Positions 1 through 12,916 of a stretch of 64,000 nt of DNA are shown here, piece by piece. This DNA comes from Gammaproteobacteria bacterium. GTDB taxonomy: Bacteria; Pseudomonadota; Gammaproteobacteria; Burkholderiales; Gallionellaceae. The stretch lies in the NCBI GenBank assembly GCA_018813765.1, contig JAHJBC010000010.1:131096-195095 (forward strand), read 5' to 3'. Below the pieces are notes generated by a model. The model saw only the letters and a program-made list of their open reading frames with translations. It was not told where the DNA came from and did not search any database. The translations under genes and the position numbers were made by a program. Every line of letters starts with the position of its first letter. Position 1 is the stretch's first letter.

Positions 1-1200
1 CGTGCGGAATTCGCGCTCGCTTTCGATACAGGCGCGCCTGATATGCTCGCGCTCGGTGATGTCGCGCGCCACGCCCAGCACGCCGACCAACCTTCCCTGG
101 CTGTCGCGCATCGGCGTCTTGATGGTCTCGAACAAGCCGTGATAATCGACTGCGGCGAAGGACAGCCACTCCTCGTTTACACTCGGCTTGTCTGCCGCCA
201 TCGCCTTGCGGTCGTGTTCGCGGAAGAAGTCGGCCAACTCCTTCTCCACGAAGTCGTAATCGGTCCTGCCGACGATATTCTTTTCCTTCGCGCCGAAGAA
301 CTGCTCGAAGCGGCGGTTGCAGGCCAGATAGACGCCTTCCCGGTCCTTCAGCCAGACCAGGTCGGGGATGTTGTCGAGGAAGACGCGCAGGAACATCTCG
401 TCGACCTCAAGCCGCTCGTCCAGCAATCCCAGCGCCATGGTGCGGGTCAGGTCATGCTCGCTCAGCAGTCCGATCAGGCGCCCCTCCGCGTCGGTCACAG
501 CCAGGTGGCGCACCCTGGTCTGCAGCATGAGTTCGGCCGCCTCGTTGACGGTGGCATCGCCCGCGATGCACAGCACCGGCGCGGTCATTACCTCGCCCAG
601 CAGCACGCCGACCCGATCCGGTTCGCGCGCATAGAAGCGCACCACGTCGCGTTCGGTGACGATGCCGACCGGCTTGTCGTCCTCGACCACCACCACGCAA
701 GACTCGCGCTGCGCCTGCATCAGGTTGAGCGCCTGCATAAGGCTGCTGTGCGGAGGCAGGCTGGTGACCGACTGCTGCGCCATGGCGATGACCTGGCGGC
801 GTCCGGCCAGCGCCGTGAGGTTGAGATGCATGCGGAAATCGGTCTCGCTGACCACGCCCGCGACCGCGCCGGTGGCATCCACCAGCACGAGGTGGCGGAT
901 GCCTTCGCGCAGGCATATCTGGTAGGCATCCAGTGTGTTCTTGTCGCTGTCCACGGCCACGACCGGCGAGGACATGCAGGTATGCAACTGGGTTTCCTGT
1001 GGCAGGCCGGAGCGCATCGCGTGCAGGATGTTGCGCTCGGTGACGATGCCCACCGGACGGCGCGCATCGTTGCTGACCACAATGGAGGAATAGCGGTGTT
1101 GCGCCATGATGCGCGCGGCATCGCCCAGAGTCGAATCCACTCTGAGACAGGTGACATCGCGCGAAGCGATCTCGATCAGCGGGTGAAATTGATTGTTCAT
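1..1200 (-). CDS. Partial sensor protein with four CBS domains and a PAS domain
   Basis: The reading frame starts with ATG at 1198-1200 and is still open at the left edge of the window, so the C-terminus is missing. The visible 400 residues begin MNNQFHPLIEIASRD and hold two CBS pairs (about residues 8-128 and 140-265), seen as repeated V-GIVTERN / GIVTERDVV / LIGLLSEHDL motifs, each typical of adenosine-nucleotide-binding Bateman modules. A PAS domain follows (about 275-395; motifs DNIPDLVWLKDREG and VGVLGVARDITER), ending in the PAC motif that usually leads into an output domain. In this family the output is commonly GGDEF, GGDEF-EAL or a histidine kinase, but it lies outside the window. 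The next genes upstream are a Crp-family regulator and a CheB/CheR/GGDEF/EAL protein, so a c-di-GMP output is a reasonable inference. Confidence 0.85.
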   Translation of the reverse strand, partial: MNNQFHPLIEIASRDVTCLRVDSTLGDAARIMAQHRYSSIVVSNDARRPVGIVTERNILHAMRSGLPQETQLHTCMSSPVVAVDSDKNTLDAYQICLREGIRHLVLVDATGAVAGVVSETDFRMHLNLTALAGRRQVIAMAQQSVTSLPPHSSLMQALNLMQAQRESCVVVVEDDKPVGIVTERDVVRFYAREPDRVGVLLGEVMTAPVLCIAGDATVNEAAELMLQTRVRHLAVTDAEGRLIGLLSEHDLTRTMALGLLDERLEVDEMFLRVFLDNIPDLVWLKDREGVYLACNRRFEQFFGAKEKNIVGRTDYDFVEKELADFFREHDRKAMAADKPSVNEEWLSFAAVDYHGLFETIKTPMRDSQGRLVGVLGVARDITEREHIRRACIESEREFRT

Positions 1201-1243
1201 GGGCATCGGCCTGATATCGGGTCCGTCTTTCCGGCAACCCGTA

Positions 1244-1957
1244 TTATCGGTCGTTTCCCAGCAGGCGTGCGAACTCTTCCCGCACCACGTCGTAGCACTC
1301 GCAGCAGATCTTTTCCATGCGCGGGCGGTCGAGCACTTTGACATGCCCGCGGTTGTAGGCGATCAAGCCCTGGTCGCGCAGCTCGCCGGCCGCTTCGGTG
1401 ATGCTCTCGCGGCGCACACCCAGCATGTGGGCGATGGCCTCGTGGGTGAGGCGGAATTCGTCGGACAGCGACTTGTCGCCGATCATCAGCAGGTGCTGGC
1501 ACAGTTGCTGGATGAGCGAATGATGCCTGCCGCACACCACCGACTGCGCGACCTGCGTCAGCGATGCCTGGGCATAGAGCAGCAGGATGTTGTGCAGTTC
1601 GTCCGAACGCCCGATGATCTGCTTCAACGATTCGGCGGGAATATGCAGGGCATGGCCGGAAGTCTCCACGATGGCCCAGTAGGGGATGGCCCCGCCGCCC
1701 AGCACCTGCGCCACGCTGAACATGCCCTCGTTGCCGATCACCGCCACGCCGGCCGACTCGCCGTTCTCCAGCCGGTAGAACAACGAGATCGCGCTGTCGA
1801 TGGGAAAAAAGATCTGCTCGAGATTCTGTCCGGACTCGGCCAGCGTGTCGCCCGCCTTGAGGTGCAACACTTGCAGATGGGGCAGCAGCGTTTCGAGTTC
1901 CTGTTCGTGCAATACGGCCAGCAGGTGGTTCTGTCTCGGGTTATGACGATGCGGCAT
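1244..1957 (-). CDS. Crp/Fnr-family transcriptional regulator
   Basis: The 237-aa protein has an N-terminal cyclic-nucleotide-binding-like beta-roll (about residues 10-125; motifs HLKAGDTLAESGQ and AVIGNEGMFSVAQVLGG) and a C-terminal winged helix-turn-helix (about 150-225; motif THEAIAHMLGVRRESITEAAG). There is no N-terminal cysteine cluster of the Fnr type, so oxygen sensing by an Fe-S cluster is unlikely. The conserved Arg and Ser of a canonical cAMP pocket are not obvious, so the ligand is unknown. It lies 18 bp downstream of the large CheB/CheR fusion gene and 43 bp upstream of the CBS-PAS gene, and probably shares their transcript. A local signalling regulator is the safest description. 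Confidence 0.9.
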   Translation of the reverse strand: MPHRHNPRQNHLLAVLHEQELETLLPHLQVLHLKAGDTLAESGQNLEQIFFPIDSAISLFYRLENGESAGVAVIGNEGMFSVAQVLGGGAIPYWAIVETSGHALHIPAESLKQIIGRSDELHNILLLYAQASLTQVAQSVVCGRHHSLIQQLCQHLLMIGDKSLSDEFRLTHEAIAHMLGVRRESITEAAGELRDQGLIAYNRGHVKVLDRPRMEKICCECYDVVREEFARLLGNDR

Positions 1958-1975
1958 CTGCTCCCTCTGCTTCGT

Positions 1976-6583
<4,608 letters not shown>

Positions 6584-6808
6584 GGCTCATCACTTAATTT
6601 TGTTGATTTGGGATAGGCACGACTCCCTGTAATTCTCCCCGGTCGCGAGGGTATCAAAACAGTCCAAACGCAGTCTGTACGATAGCACACGCAAACTCGA
6701 ATACCGTCTAGTAACCCAGCATTAATCCAGACTACTCCCGAGGCATGCAAAACCCTTTCGGGTGTCGGGGAAAGCAGCCGCATCTGCTTTGGAAACGAGC
6801 CAAGGAAA

Positions 6809-9800
6809 TCATGAATAGGCGATCTGCACGTTCTGCGCGCCGCACAGCGTGCGCAACCCTTCCAGCAGTTCGTCCGGCAGGGTGACCTGCCAATCCTCGC
6901 TCAGCCGCAGCGGCGCGCTGCCAAGCAGATTGCGATAGTTGATCTGCACCGGGCATTTGCCGCCGCGGTAGGGTTTGAGCAGTTCGGCCAGTTGCGGCAC
7001 GCGGATGCGGTCGTCCATCGAGCAATTGATGTCCAGCCGCTTGGCAAAAGCAGCGCGGGCGGAGGCGAAGTCGTAGAGTTCGTCGGCGGTGACGCGCATG
7101 CCGCCCGAGTAGGCATCCAGTTCCGCCTTGCCGTTCACCACCAGCAACTCGTCGTCGCGTATCCAGTTGCGGTTCATGTCGAACAGCTCGCTGAACACCA
7201 CCACTTCCAGCGCGGCGCTGCCGTCGTCCAGCGTCACCACGGCCATCTTGCCGCGCCGCGTCTGCAGGATGCGCACGCCGCTGACCATACCCGCGAGCAC
7301 CAGTGCCTTGGCGTTGTTGCGGCGTCCGCCGCCGTTACCATAGCCGCCGCCACCGCCGCTGGGCGGGGTGATGATGTCCGGCGTGATGTCGGCCAGCTTG
7401 TGCTTCACGAAGTTGGACAACTCGGCCGCGAACTCCTGATAGGGATGGCCGCTCAGATAGAAACCCAGCGCGGTCTTTTCCTGCGCCAGTTGCTCGCGCA
7501 TCTTCCAGAGCGGCACGTCCGCCATCTGCAGCGGCATGGCCACGCTCTCGTCATCGCCGAACAGGCTGTTCTGGTTCGCCGCGCGCGCATGCTGCTCGGC
7601 ACTGCCCAGTGCCGTATCGAGCGAGGCGAGCATCTGATAGCGGTGAGGCTGTCCCGAGCTTGTCGAAGGGCTGATACCGTCGAACGCACCGGCGCGGATC
7701 AGCGCCTCGATGGCGCGACGATTGACGATGCGCTTGTCGACACGGCGGCAGAAATCGAACAGGTCTTTGAACGGTCCCGCCGCGCGCGCCGCCACGATGT
7801 TCTCCACCGCCGCCTCGCCGGTGCCTTTCACCGCGCCAAGGCCGTAGGCGATGGTCTTTTCATCCACCGGGGCGAAACGGAAACCGGACGAATTGACATC
7901 CGGCGGCAGGATGGCGATGCCCTGCTGCAAAGTATCCTGATAGAAGAAACTGACCTTGTCGGTGTTCACCATTTCCGAGGTCATGGTGGAAGCCATGAAC
8001 GCGGCGGGGAAATGGCACTTGAGATACGCGGTCTGGTAGGCGACCAGAGAATAGGCTGCGGCGTGCGACTTGTTGAAGCCGTAACCGGCGAACTTCTCCA
8101 TGGTGTCGAAGATCTCGTTCGCCTTCTTCTCGTCGATGCTGTTCTTGGCTGCACCGGCCACGAAGATGCTGCGCTGCTCGGCCATCTCCTCGGCCTTCTT
8201 CTTGCCCATCGCGCGGCGCAGCATGTCGGCGCCACCCAGACTGTAGCCAGCCACCACCTGTGCCGCCTGCATCACCTGCTCCTGGTACACCATGATGCCG
8301 TAGGTCATGCCCACCACTTTTTCCAGACAGGGGTGCGGGATGATGACCTGTTCCCTGCCGTGCTTGCGGTTGATGTAGTCGGGGATGAAGTCCATCGGGC
8401 CCGGACGGTACAGGGCGTTCAACGCGATCAAATCCTCCAGGCAATCCGGCTTCGCCTTCACCAGCGTGTCCTTCATGCCGCGCGACTCGAACTGGAACAC
8501 GGCGGTGGTGTTCGCGTTCTTGAACACCTTGTCGTAGGTCGGCTTGTCGTCGAGGGGGACGGTGTCGATGTTGAAGTCCTGCGTGCCTTCGACACCCGAA
8601 CCTTTGATATAGCGCACCGCCCAGTCGATGATGGTCAGCGTGCGCAAGCCCAAAAAGTCGAACTTCACCAGGCCGACCGCTTCGACGTCGTCCTTGTCGT
8701 ACTGACTCACCGTGCTTTCGCTGCCCTCGGCGCAATACAGCGGGCAGAAGTCGGTGAGCTTGCCCGGCGCGATCAGCACGCCGCCCGCGTGCATGCCGAC
8801 GTTGCGCGTCAAGTCTTCCAGGCGCATGCCCAGTTCCATCAACTCTTCCACGCCCTCCTCGCTGGCGATGACGGCATTGAACTCCGGCTCCATCTCGCGC
8901 GCCTTCGCCAGCGATACCGGCTTCACGCCTTCCACCGGCACCAGCTTGGAGAGCCGGTCGCACAGCCCATAGGGAAAATCGAGCACGCGGCCGACGTCAC
9001 GGATCACGCCCTTGGACGCCATGGTGCCGAAAGTCGCGATCTGCGACACGTTCTGCTGGCCGTATTTGTGGCGCACGTATTCGATCACGCGCTCACGACC
9101 GTCCTGGCAGAAGTCCACGTCGAAGTCTGGCATGGAGACGCGCTCCGGATTGAGGAAGCGCTCGAACAGCAGCTCGTAACGCAGCGGGTCGAGATCGGTG
9201 ATGCCGAGCGAATAGGCCACCAGCGAACCGGCGCCGGAACCGCGCCCCGGCCCCACCGGCACGCCATTGGGGAACTTGTCGTCGCGGAAGGATTTGGCCC
9301 AGCGGATGAAGTCGGCCACGATGAGGAAGTAGCCGGGGAACTTCATGTTGATGATGGTGTTGACCTCGAACTCCAGCCGCGCCTGGTATTCCGGCATTTT
9401 TGCCGCGCGCTGCGCCTCGTCCGGGTACAGATGCAGCATGCGTTGCTGCAAGCCGCGTTGCGATTCGCTGCGCAGGAAATCGTCCAGCGTCTCGCCGTTG
9501 GGTGTTGGGAAATCGGGCAAGTGCGGCTTGCCCAGTTTGAGCGTGAGGTTGCAGCGTTTCGCGATCTCCACGCTGTTCTGCAGCGCTTCCGGCAAATCGG
9601 CGAACAGCTCCGCCATCTCGGCCTGGGTCTTGAAATATTGCTGCGCGGTGAATGCCTTCTGGCGACGCTTGTCGTTGAGCACATAACCTTCGGCGATGCA
9701 CACCCGCGCCTCGTGCGCCTTGAAATCGTCGATGGCGAGGAACTGCACCGGATGCGTGGCCACCACCGGCAGCGCCAGTTCGTCGGCCAGCTTCACCGTA

Positions 9801-10348
9801 GCGCGCAGATGAGCTTCCTCGCGCGGCGCGCCGCAGCGCTGCACTTCCAGATAGAAACGATCGGGGAACAGTCCGGCATATTCCTGCGCCACGACTTTCG
9901 CGCTCGCCGCATTGCCGTTCAGCAGCGTCACGCCAATCTCGCCCAGGTGTGCGCCCGACAGCGCGATCAGACCATCAGTACCTTCCTTCAACCAATGTTT
10001 GCGTATCTCCGGTCGGCCGCGATACTGGTTCTCCAGATAGGCACGGGTAACCACTTCGCACAGGCGCAGGTAACCGGCATGGGATTGGCACAGCAGCAAC
10101 AGACGGAACGGTTGATCGCGCACCGCGTCGTTGGTGACGAACACATCACAACCGACCACGGGCTTGATACCCGCGCCGCGCGTCTCCTTGTAGAACTTGA
10201 CCAGCCCGAAGACGTTGGACAGGTCAGTGAGCGCCAACGCCGGCATCGCATCTGCCTTCGCCGCCCCCACCGCTTCACCGATGCGCACGATACCGTCGGC
10301 GATGGAATACTCGCTGTGTAACCTGAGATGAACGAAGGAGGGTTGCAT
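6809..10348 (-). CDS. dnaE: DNA polymerase III alpha subunit
   Basis: The 1179-aa protein is the replicative polymerase catalytic subunit. It begins with a PHP domain (HLRLHSEYSIADG, about residues 5-205), followed by the C-family polymerase core; the catalytic aspartates are in PDFDVDFCQDGRERV at about residue 405. The GPGRGSGAGSLVAYSLGI motif and the tandem helix-hairpin-helix and OB-fold region (about 870-1110) are also present. Length is a little above the usual 1160 or so. Near residues 892-901 the frame crosses a dispersed repeat that adds the peptide SPSTSSGQP, a local insertion that leaves the frame intact. The gene is preceded by two small unknown paralogues. The ATG at 10346-10348 is followed by the conserved family N-terminus MQPSFVHLRLHSEYS. 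Confidence 0.98.
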   Translation of the reverse strand: MQPSFVHLRLHSEYSIADGIVRIGEAVGAAKADAMPALALTDLSNVFGLVKFYKETRGAGIKPVVGCDVFVTNDAVRDQPFRLLLLCQSHAGYLRLCEVVTRAYLENQYRGRPEIRKHWLKEGTDGLIALSGAHLGEIGVTLLNGNAASAKVVAQEYAGLFPDRFYLEVQRCGAPREEAHLRATVKLADELALPVVATHPVQFLAIDDFKAHEARVCIAEGYVLNDKRRQKAFTAQQYFKTQAEMAELFADLPEALQNSVEIAKRCNLTLKLGKPHLPDFPTPNGETLDDFLRSESQRGLQQRMLHLYPDEAQRAAKMPEYQARLEFEVNTIINMKFPGYFLIVADFIRWAKSFRDDKFPNGVPVGPGRGSGAGSLVAYSLGITDLDPLRYELLFERFLNPERVSMPDFDVDFCQDGRERVIEYVRHKYGQQNVSQIATFGTMASKGVIRDVGRVLDFPYGLCDRLSKLVPVEGVKPVSLAKAREMEPEFNAVIASEEGVEELMELGMRLEDLTRNVGMHAGGVLIAPGKLTDFCPLYCAEGSESTVSQYDKDDVEAVGLVKFDFLGLRTLTIIDWAVRYIKGSGVEGTQDFNIDTVPLDDKPTYDKVFKNANTTAVFQFESRGMKDTLVKAKPDCLEDLIALNALYRPGPMDFIPDYINRKHGREQVIIPHPCLEKVVGMTYGIMVYQEQVMQAAQVVAGYSLGGADMLRRAMGKKKAEEMAEQRSIFVAGAAKNSIDEKKANEIFDTMEKFAGYGFNKSHAAAYSLVAYQTAYLKCHFPAAFMASTMTSEMVNTDKVSFFYQDTLQQGIAILPPDVNSSGFRFAPVDEKTIAYGLGAVKGTGEAAVENIVAARAAGPFKDLFDFCRRVDKRIVNRRAIEALIRAGAFDGISPSTSSGQPHRYQMLASLDTALGSAEQHARAANQNSLFGDDESVAMPLQMADVPLWKMREQLAQEKTALGFYLSGHPYQEFAAELSNFVKHKLADITPDIITPPSGGGGGYGNGGGRRNNAKALVLAGMVSGVRILQTRRGKMAVVTLDDGSAALEVVVFSELFDMNRNWIRDDELLVVNGKAELDAYSGGMRVTADELYDFASARAAFAKRLDINCSMDDRIRVPQLAELLKPYRGGKCPVQINYRNLLGSAPLRLSEDWQVTLPDELLEGLRTLCGAQNVQIAYS
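7645..7674. repeat. Dispersed repeat carried in frame inside dnaE
   Basis: The + strand carries GTCCCGAGCTTGTCGAAGGG (7651-7670) with short flanks. It is a half-palindromic unit (CCGAGCTTGTCGAAGGG and its complement) of a kind found dispersed in many proteobacterial chromosomes. On the coding strand it translates as SPSTSSGQP in a loop of DnaE near residue 895. Confidence 0.65.
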
Positions 10349-10456
10349 GATGCTCGTGGTAGAAAATCCGGAGAAATTTTACCACCGGTCGGCATGGCGT
10401 CCGACGAAGATTACAGCGAAAGTCAGGAAAAGATTACCGCAGCGGAGGTATGGTAC

Positions 10457-10738
10457 TTACCGGCACTCCGACTTGCTGCGCTCGCGAAACACGCGCTCTA
10501 TCGCGACCGAGAGGATGGAGATATCCTGCTGATGCAGGTCGGGAAAGGCTTCATGCAGCACGATGCGGACAAAATGGGCGGGGCTGCCGAGGCTGGGGTT
10601 CTGTTTCGGGTCCAGCAGGGGAAATACAACACGGTAGGCGCTCTCGAAAATGGCGCGCAGATCGGGACGGGCGCGGCGTTCGCTTGCGTCCGCGCACGAC
10701 GATGCACCTGCACTGACGCAAAGAGAATCAGCGCTCAC
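10457..10738 (-). CDS. Small unknown protein, paralogue of the adjacent upstream gene
   Basis: I do not recognise this 93-aa family. The start is taken as GTG at 10736-10738, which overlaps the stop codon of the upstream gene (GTGA), giving VSADSLCVSAGAS as the N-terminus; an ATG at 10786 lies deep inside the upstream gene and is less likely. The core closely matches the upstream neighbour: LRAIFESAY, HFVRIVLHEAFPDLHQQDIS and AIERVFRERSK. No signal peptide, membrane segment or metal motif is visible. The protein is predicted soluble and mostly helical. It sits 108 bp upstream of dnaE. The arrangement suggests a heterodimer or a duplicated small regulator, but this is only inference. Confidence 0.7.
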   Translation of the reverse strand: MSADSLCVSAGASSCADASERRARPDLRAIFESAYRVVFPLLDPKQNPSLGSPAHFVRIVLHEAFPDLHQQDISILSVAIERVFRERSKSECR

Positions 10739-10995
10739 TTGGCTATTTTGCGGCGCTCGCGGTACACGCGCTCGAGCGCGCCGCACAGCATGGAAATATC
10801 CTGCTGCGGCAGGTCCGGATAGGCGTCATGCACGGCGATGCGAATGAAATGGGACGTACTTGACACACTCGAACTCAGGATAGGCTCGACGATCAGATAG
10901 GCATCTTCGAATATCGCGCGTAAATGGGGATGGGTACGACGCTCGGCGATGCCGGGAGGCAGGGGTGCTTCTGGTGCGCTCGATTCTGGTGTCAT
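10735..10995 (-). CDS. Small unknown protein, first of a tandem paralogous pair
   Basis: The 86-aa protein has an 18-residue Pro/Ala/Glu-rich start, then the same core as its downstream neighbour: LRAIFEDAYLIVEPIL, HFIRIAVHDAYPDLPQQDIS and ALERVYRERRK. Shared signature: R-x-H/D-L-R-A-I-F-E-x-A-Y, then F-x-R-I-x-x-H-x-A-x-P-D-L-x-Q-Q-D-I-S. No function can be named. A clear AGGAGG Shine-Dalgarno sequence precedes the ATG at 10993-10995, whereas the second gene relies on a GTGA overlap, so the pair is translationally coupled. A TATAAT box stands about 30 bp upstream. Confidence 0.75.
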   Translation of the reverse strand: MTPESSAPEAPLPPGIAERRTHPHLRAIFEDAYLIVEPILSSSVSSTSHFIRIAVHDAYPDLPQQDISMLCGALERVYRERRKIAK

Positions 10996-11024
10996 TGCGA
11001 AACCCTCCTAAGGCTTATTTTTTT

Positions 11025-11030
11025 ATTATA
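11025..11030 (-). promoter_or_regulatory. Candidate sigma70 -10 box (TATAAT) for the small paralogue pair
   Basis: On the - strand GGCTATAATAAAA stands about 30 bases upstream of the ATG of the 86-aa gene, and AGGAGGG lies between them. No good -35 hexamer is seen at 16-18 bp, so the call rests on the perfect -10 box and its position. Confidence 0.4.
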
Positions 11031-11170
11031 GCCCTTGAAGGCTGTTGCACTCACGGTATTTCTTGGAAAGAAAGTCATTGATCGCTTACCACATTGGAGC
11101 GGCATGCTCGCGTTGACTGCCCTGATGCACCATCCGATTTAACCAACCGTTCCAGTCCGCTTTAAATCAC

Positions 11171-11202
11171 CAAAAAAACAAACCGCCCACGAGGGGCGGT
11201 TT
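11171..11202 (-). terminator. Intrinsic terminator after tRNA-Ser
   Basis: Read on the - strand, immediately after the tRNA 3' end, the inverted repeat AAACCGCCC-CTCGT-GGGCGGTTT forms a GC-rich stem and is followed by a run of T residues (GTTTTTTTGG). This is a standard Rho-independent terminator for the tRNA transcript. Confidence 0.85.
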
Positions 11203-11207
11203 GTGTT

Positions 11208-11298
<91 letters not shown>

Positions 11299-11394
11299 GA
11301 GACTCTGTTCGATTGACGGTTCTTTTGCCACCAGCCGTCCTCCGAAGGGCGCGCATTTTACCAGCAACTCGTGAAAATCGGGCAGAATGTTCTC

Positions 11395-12771
11395 ATGCGC
11401 ACCCTGCTTCCACTACAACTGGCCGTCGTCATCGCGTTGTGTGCCTGGCTGTGGGTCAAGTCCACCGCTGTCGACCCCCTGCCGGATTGGCGTCTGGGCG
11501 AGTTGGTGGTCATTGTGCCGCCGCCCGAAATGGAAACCGAGAATGCTTTCGAGTCGGAACTGGCCGAGATGTTTGCCCGCGAACTGCAAGTGAAGCTACG
11601 CCTGGTTCCGTTACCTGCCGACGAGGCGCTGCCCTCGCTGGTCGAGCGCCAGGCCCATCTGGCGACTGGCGCCATCGCTTCCAGCGATTACGTATTGAGA
11701 TTCGGCATGAGTTACCAGTCGCTGGACGAGATGCTGATCTGCCACGGCGCGACCCCGACCGGCATTGACCAGCTTGCCGGACGCAAGCTGGTCGTTGCCG
11801 CCGGTTCGCCGCAGGAGATCGCGCTGCGCAAGGTGCAACGCATACACGAGGAACTGAACTGGAGATCCCGCAGCAATAGTTCACCCGCCGAATTGCTGGA
11901 GGAAGTCGCCACCGGCAAACTGGACTGCACCGTAGCCAACGAGGAACAACTGGCCACGGAACGGAACTTCTACCCCCAACTGGGCGACGCGCTCGATCTG
12001 GGCACGCCTTCCGAGTTGAGCTGGGCCTTCTCCGTCACAGGCGACGACAAACTCTATTACGAGGCGCAGAAGTTCTTCTCGCGCATCAAGCAGGACAACA
12101 CGCTGCACCATCTCGTCGACCGTTACTACGGTTACAACGAACGCATCGCCGCACCCGATGCCGAGGCATTCATCACCAAGGCGCGCACCCTGTTGCCGCG
12201 CTATCGCCACTGGTTCGAGGAAGCGGCCGACCTGACCGGGATCGAGTGGCAGTTGCTGGCCGCGTTGGCCTACCGCGAGTCGATGTGGGACCCGAACGCC
12301 ACTTCCTACACCAATGTGCGCGGCATGATGATGCTGACCGAGAATACCGCCGACCAGATGGGCGTGGAAAACCGGCTCGACCCGCATGCCAGCATCCTGG
12401 CCGGCGCGCGCTATCTGCAACAACTGAAGGAACAGTTACCGCTACGCATCCGCGAGGAGGACAGGATGTGGATGGCGCTTGCAGCCTACAACCAGGGCAT
12501 GGGACATCTGGAAGACGCGCGCATCCTGGCATCGCATTCAGGGCTGAATCCGGACGTGTGGGCGGACGTGAAGCGCATGCTGCCTTTGCTCGCGCGCCCC
12601 TCCGTCTACAAAAAAACCAAACGCGGCAAGGCGCGCGGCGGCGAAGCGGTGGTGCTGGTGGAAACCGTGCGCCTGTATTACGACATGCTGAAACGACTGG
12701 ACGACCGGGAGACGCTCTACCTGCTGCCCTCGTTCGGGCAGATCGGCATCATCGGCAGGCTGGCAAACTAA
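11395..12771 (+). CDS. mltF: Membrane-bound lytic murein transglycosylase F
   Basis: About 458 aa. An N-terminal hydrophobic segment (LLPLQLAVVIALCAWLWV) is a signal anchor. It is followed by a solute-binding-protein-like regulatory domain (about residues 30-255; GELVVIVPPPE, ADEALPSLVERQAHLATGA) and a C-terminal SLT lysozyme-like domain (about 270-440) with catalytic Glu at about residue 295 in LAYRESMWDP, then VRGMMMLTENTA and MALAAYNQGMGHLEDAR. This domain order is characteristic of MltF, which cleaves peptidoglycan glycan strands to 1,6-anhydro products at the outer membrane. I chose ATG at 11395; an in-frame GTG at 11371 would add eight residues. It is a single + strand gene, converging on the LytTR regulator gene across a long palindrome. 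Confidence 0.93.
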   Translation: MRTLLPLQLAVVIALCAWLWVKSTAVDPLPDWRLGELVVIVPPPEMETENAFESELAEMFARELQVKLRLVPLPADEALPSLVERQAHLATGAIASSDYVLRFGMSYQSLDEMLICHGATPTGIDQLAGRKLVVAAGSPQEIALRKVQRIHEELNWRSRSNSSPAELLEEVATGKLDCTVANEEQLATERNFYPQLGDALDLGTPSELSWAFSVTGDDKLYYEAQKFFSRIKQDNTLHHLVDRYYGYNERIAAPDAEAFITKARTLLPRYRHWFEEAADLTGIEWQLLAALAYRESMWDPNATSYTNVRGMMMLTENTADQMGVENRLDPHASILAGARYLQQLKEQLPLRIREEDRMWMALAAYNQGMGHLEDARILASHSGLNPDVWADVKRMLPLLARPSVYKKTKRGKARGGEAVVLVETVRLYYDMLKRLDDRETLYLLPSFGQIGIIGRLAN

Positions 12772-12916
12772 TACATAACGACAGAAATCGTAACGAGTGA
12801 CTGGAGGACAAGGCGCCCGGAGCGCAGGAGCCGGAGTGTACACAAAGTACATGAGGACTCCGAGCACCGCGCAACGATGGCATCCAGTCCCGCAGTAGAT
12901 TTATGTCGTTATGAAT
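12771..12916. repeat. Palindromic MITE-like element between convergent genes
   Basis: The whole gap between the stop codons of mltF and the LytTR gene is a palindromic element. Its ends, 12771-12789 and 12898-12916, are inverted repeats matching at 17 of 19 positions. Inner arms also pair: GACTGGA with TCCAGTC, and GGAGTGTAC with GTACATGAGGACTCC around an ACAAA centre. It has no coding capacity. It may act as a bidirectional terminator. Confidence 0.8.

Noticed and set aside
6584-6808. 225-bp gap between dnaE and the CheB/CheR gene
   Set aside because: Checked for RNA genes and small ORFs. A short ACCC-GAAA-GGGT hairpin after dnaE is too weak to call a terminator, and nothing else was supported.
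6992-10321. 1109-codon open frame on the + strand opposite dnaE
   Set aside because: Mirror of dnaE with His/Arg/Gln-rich low-complexity translation; dnaE on the - strand has full family conservation.
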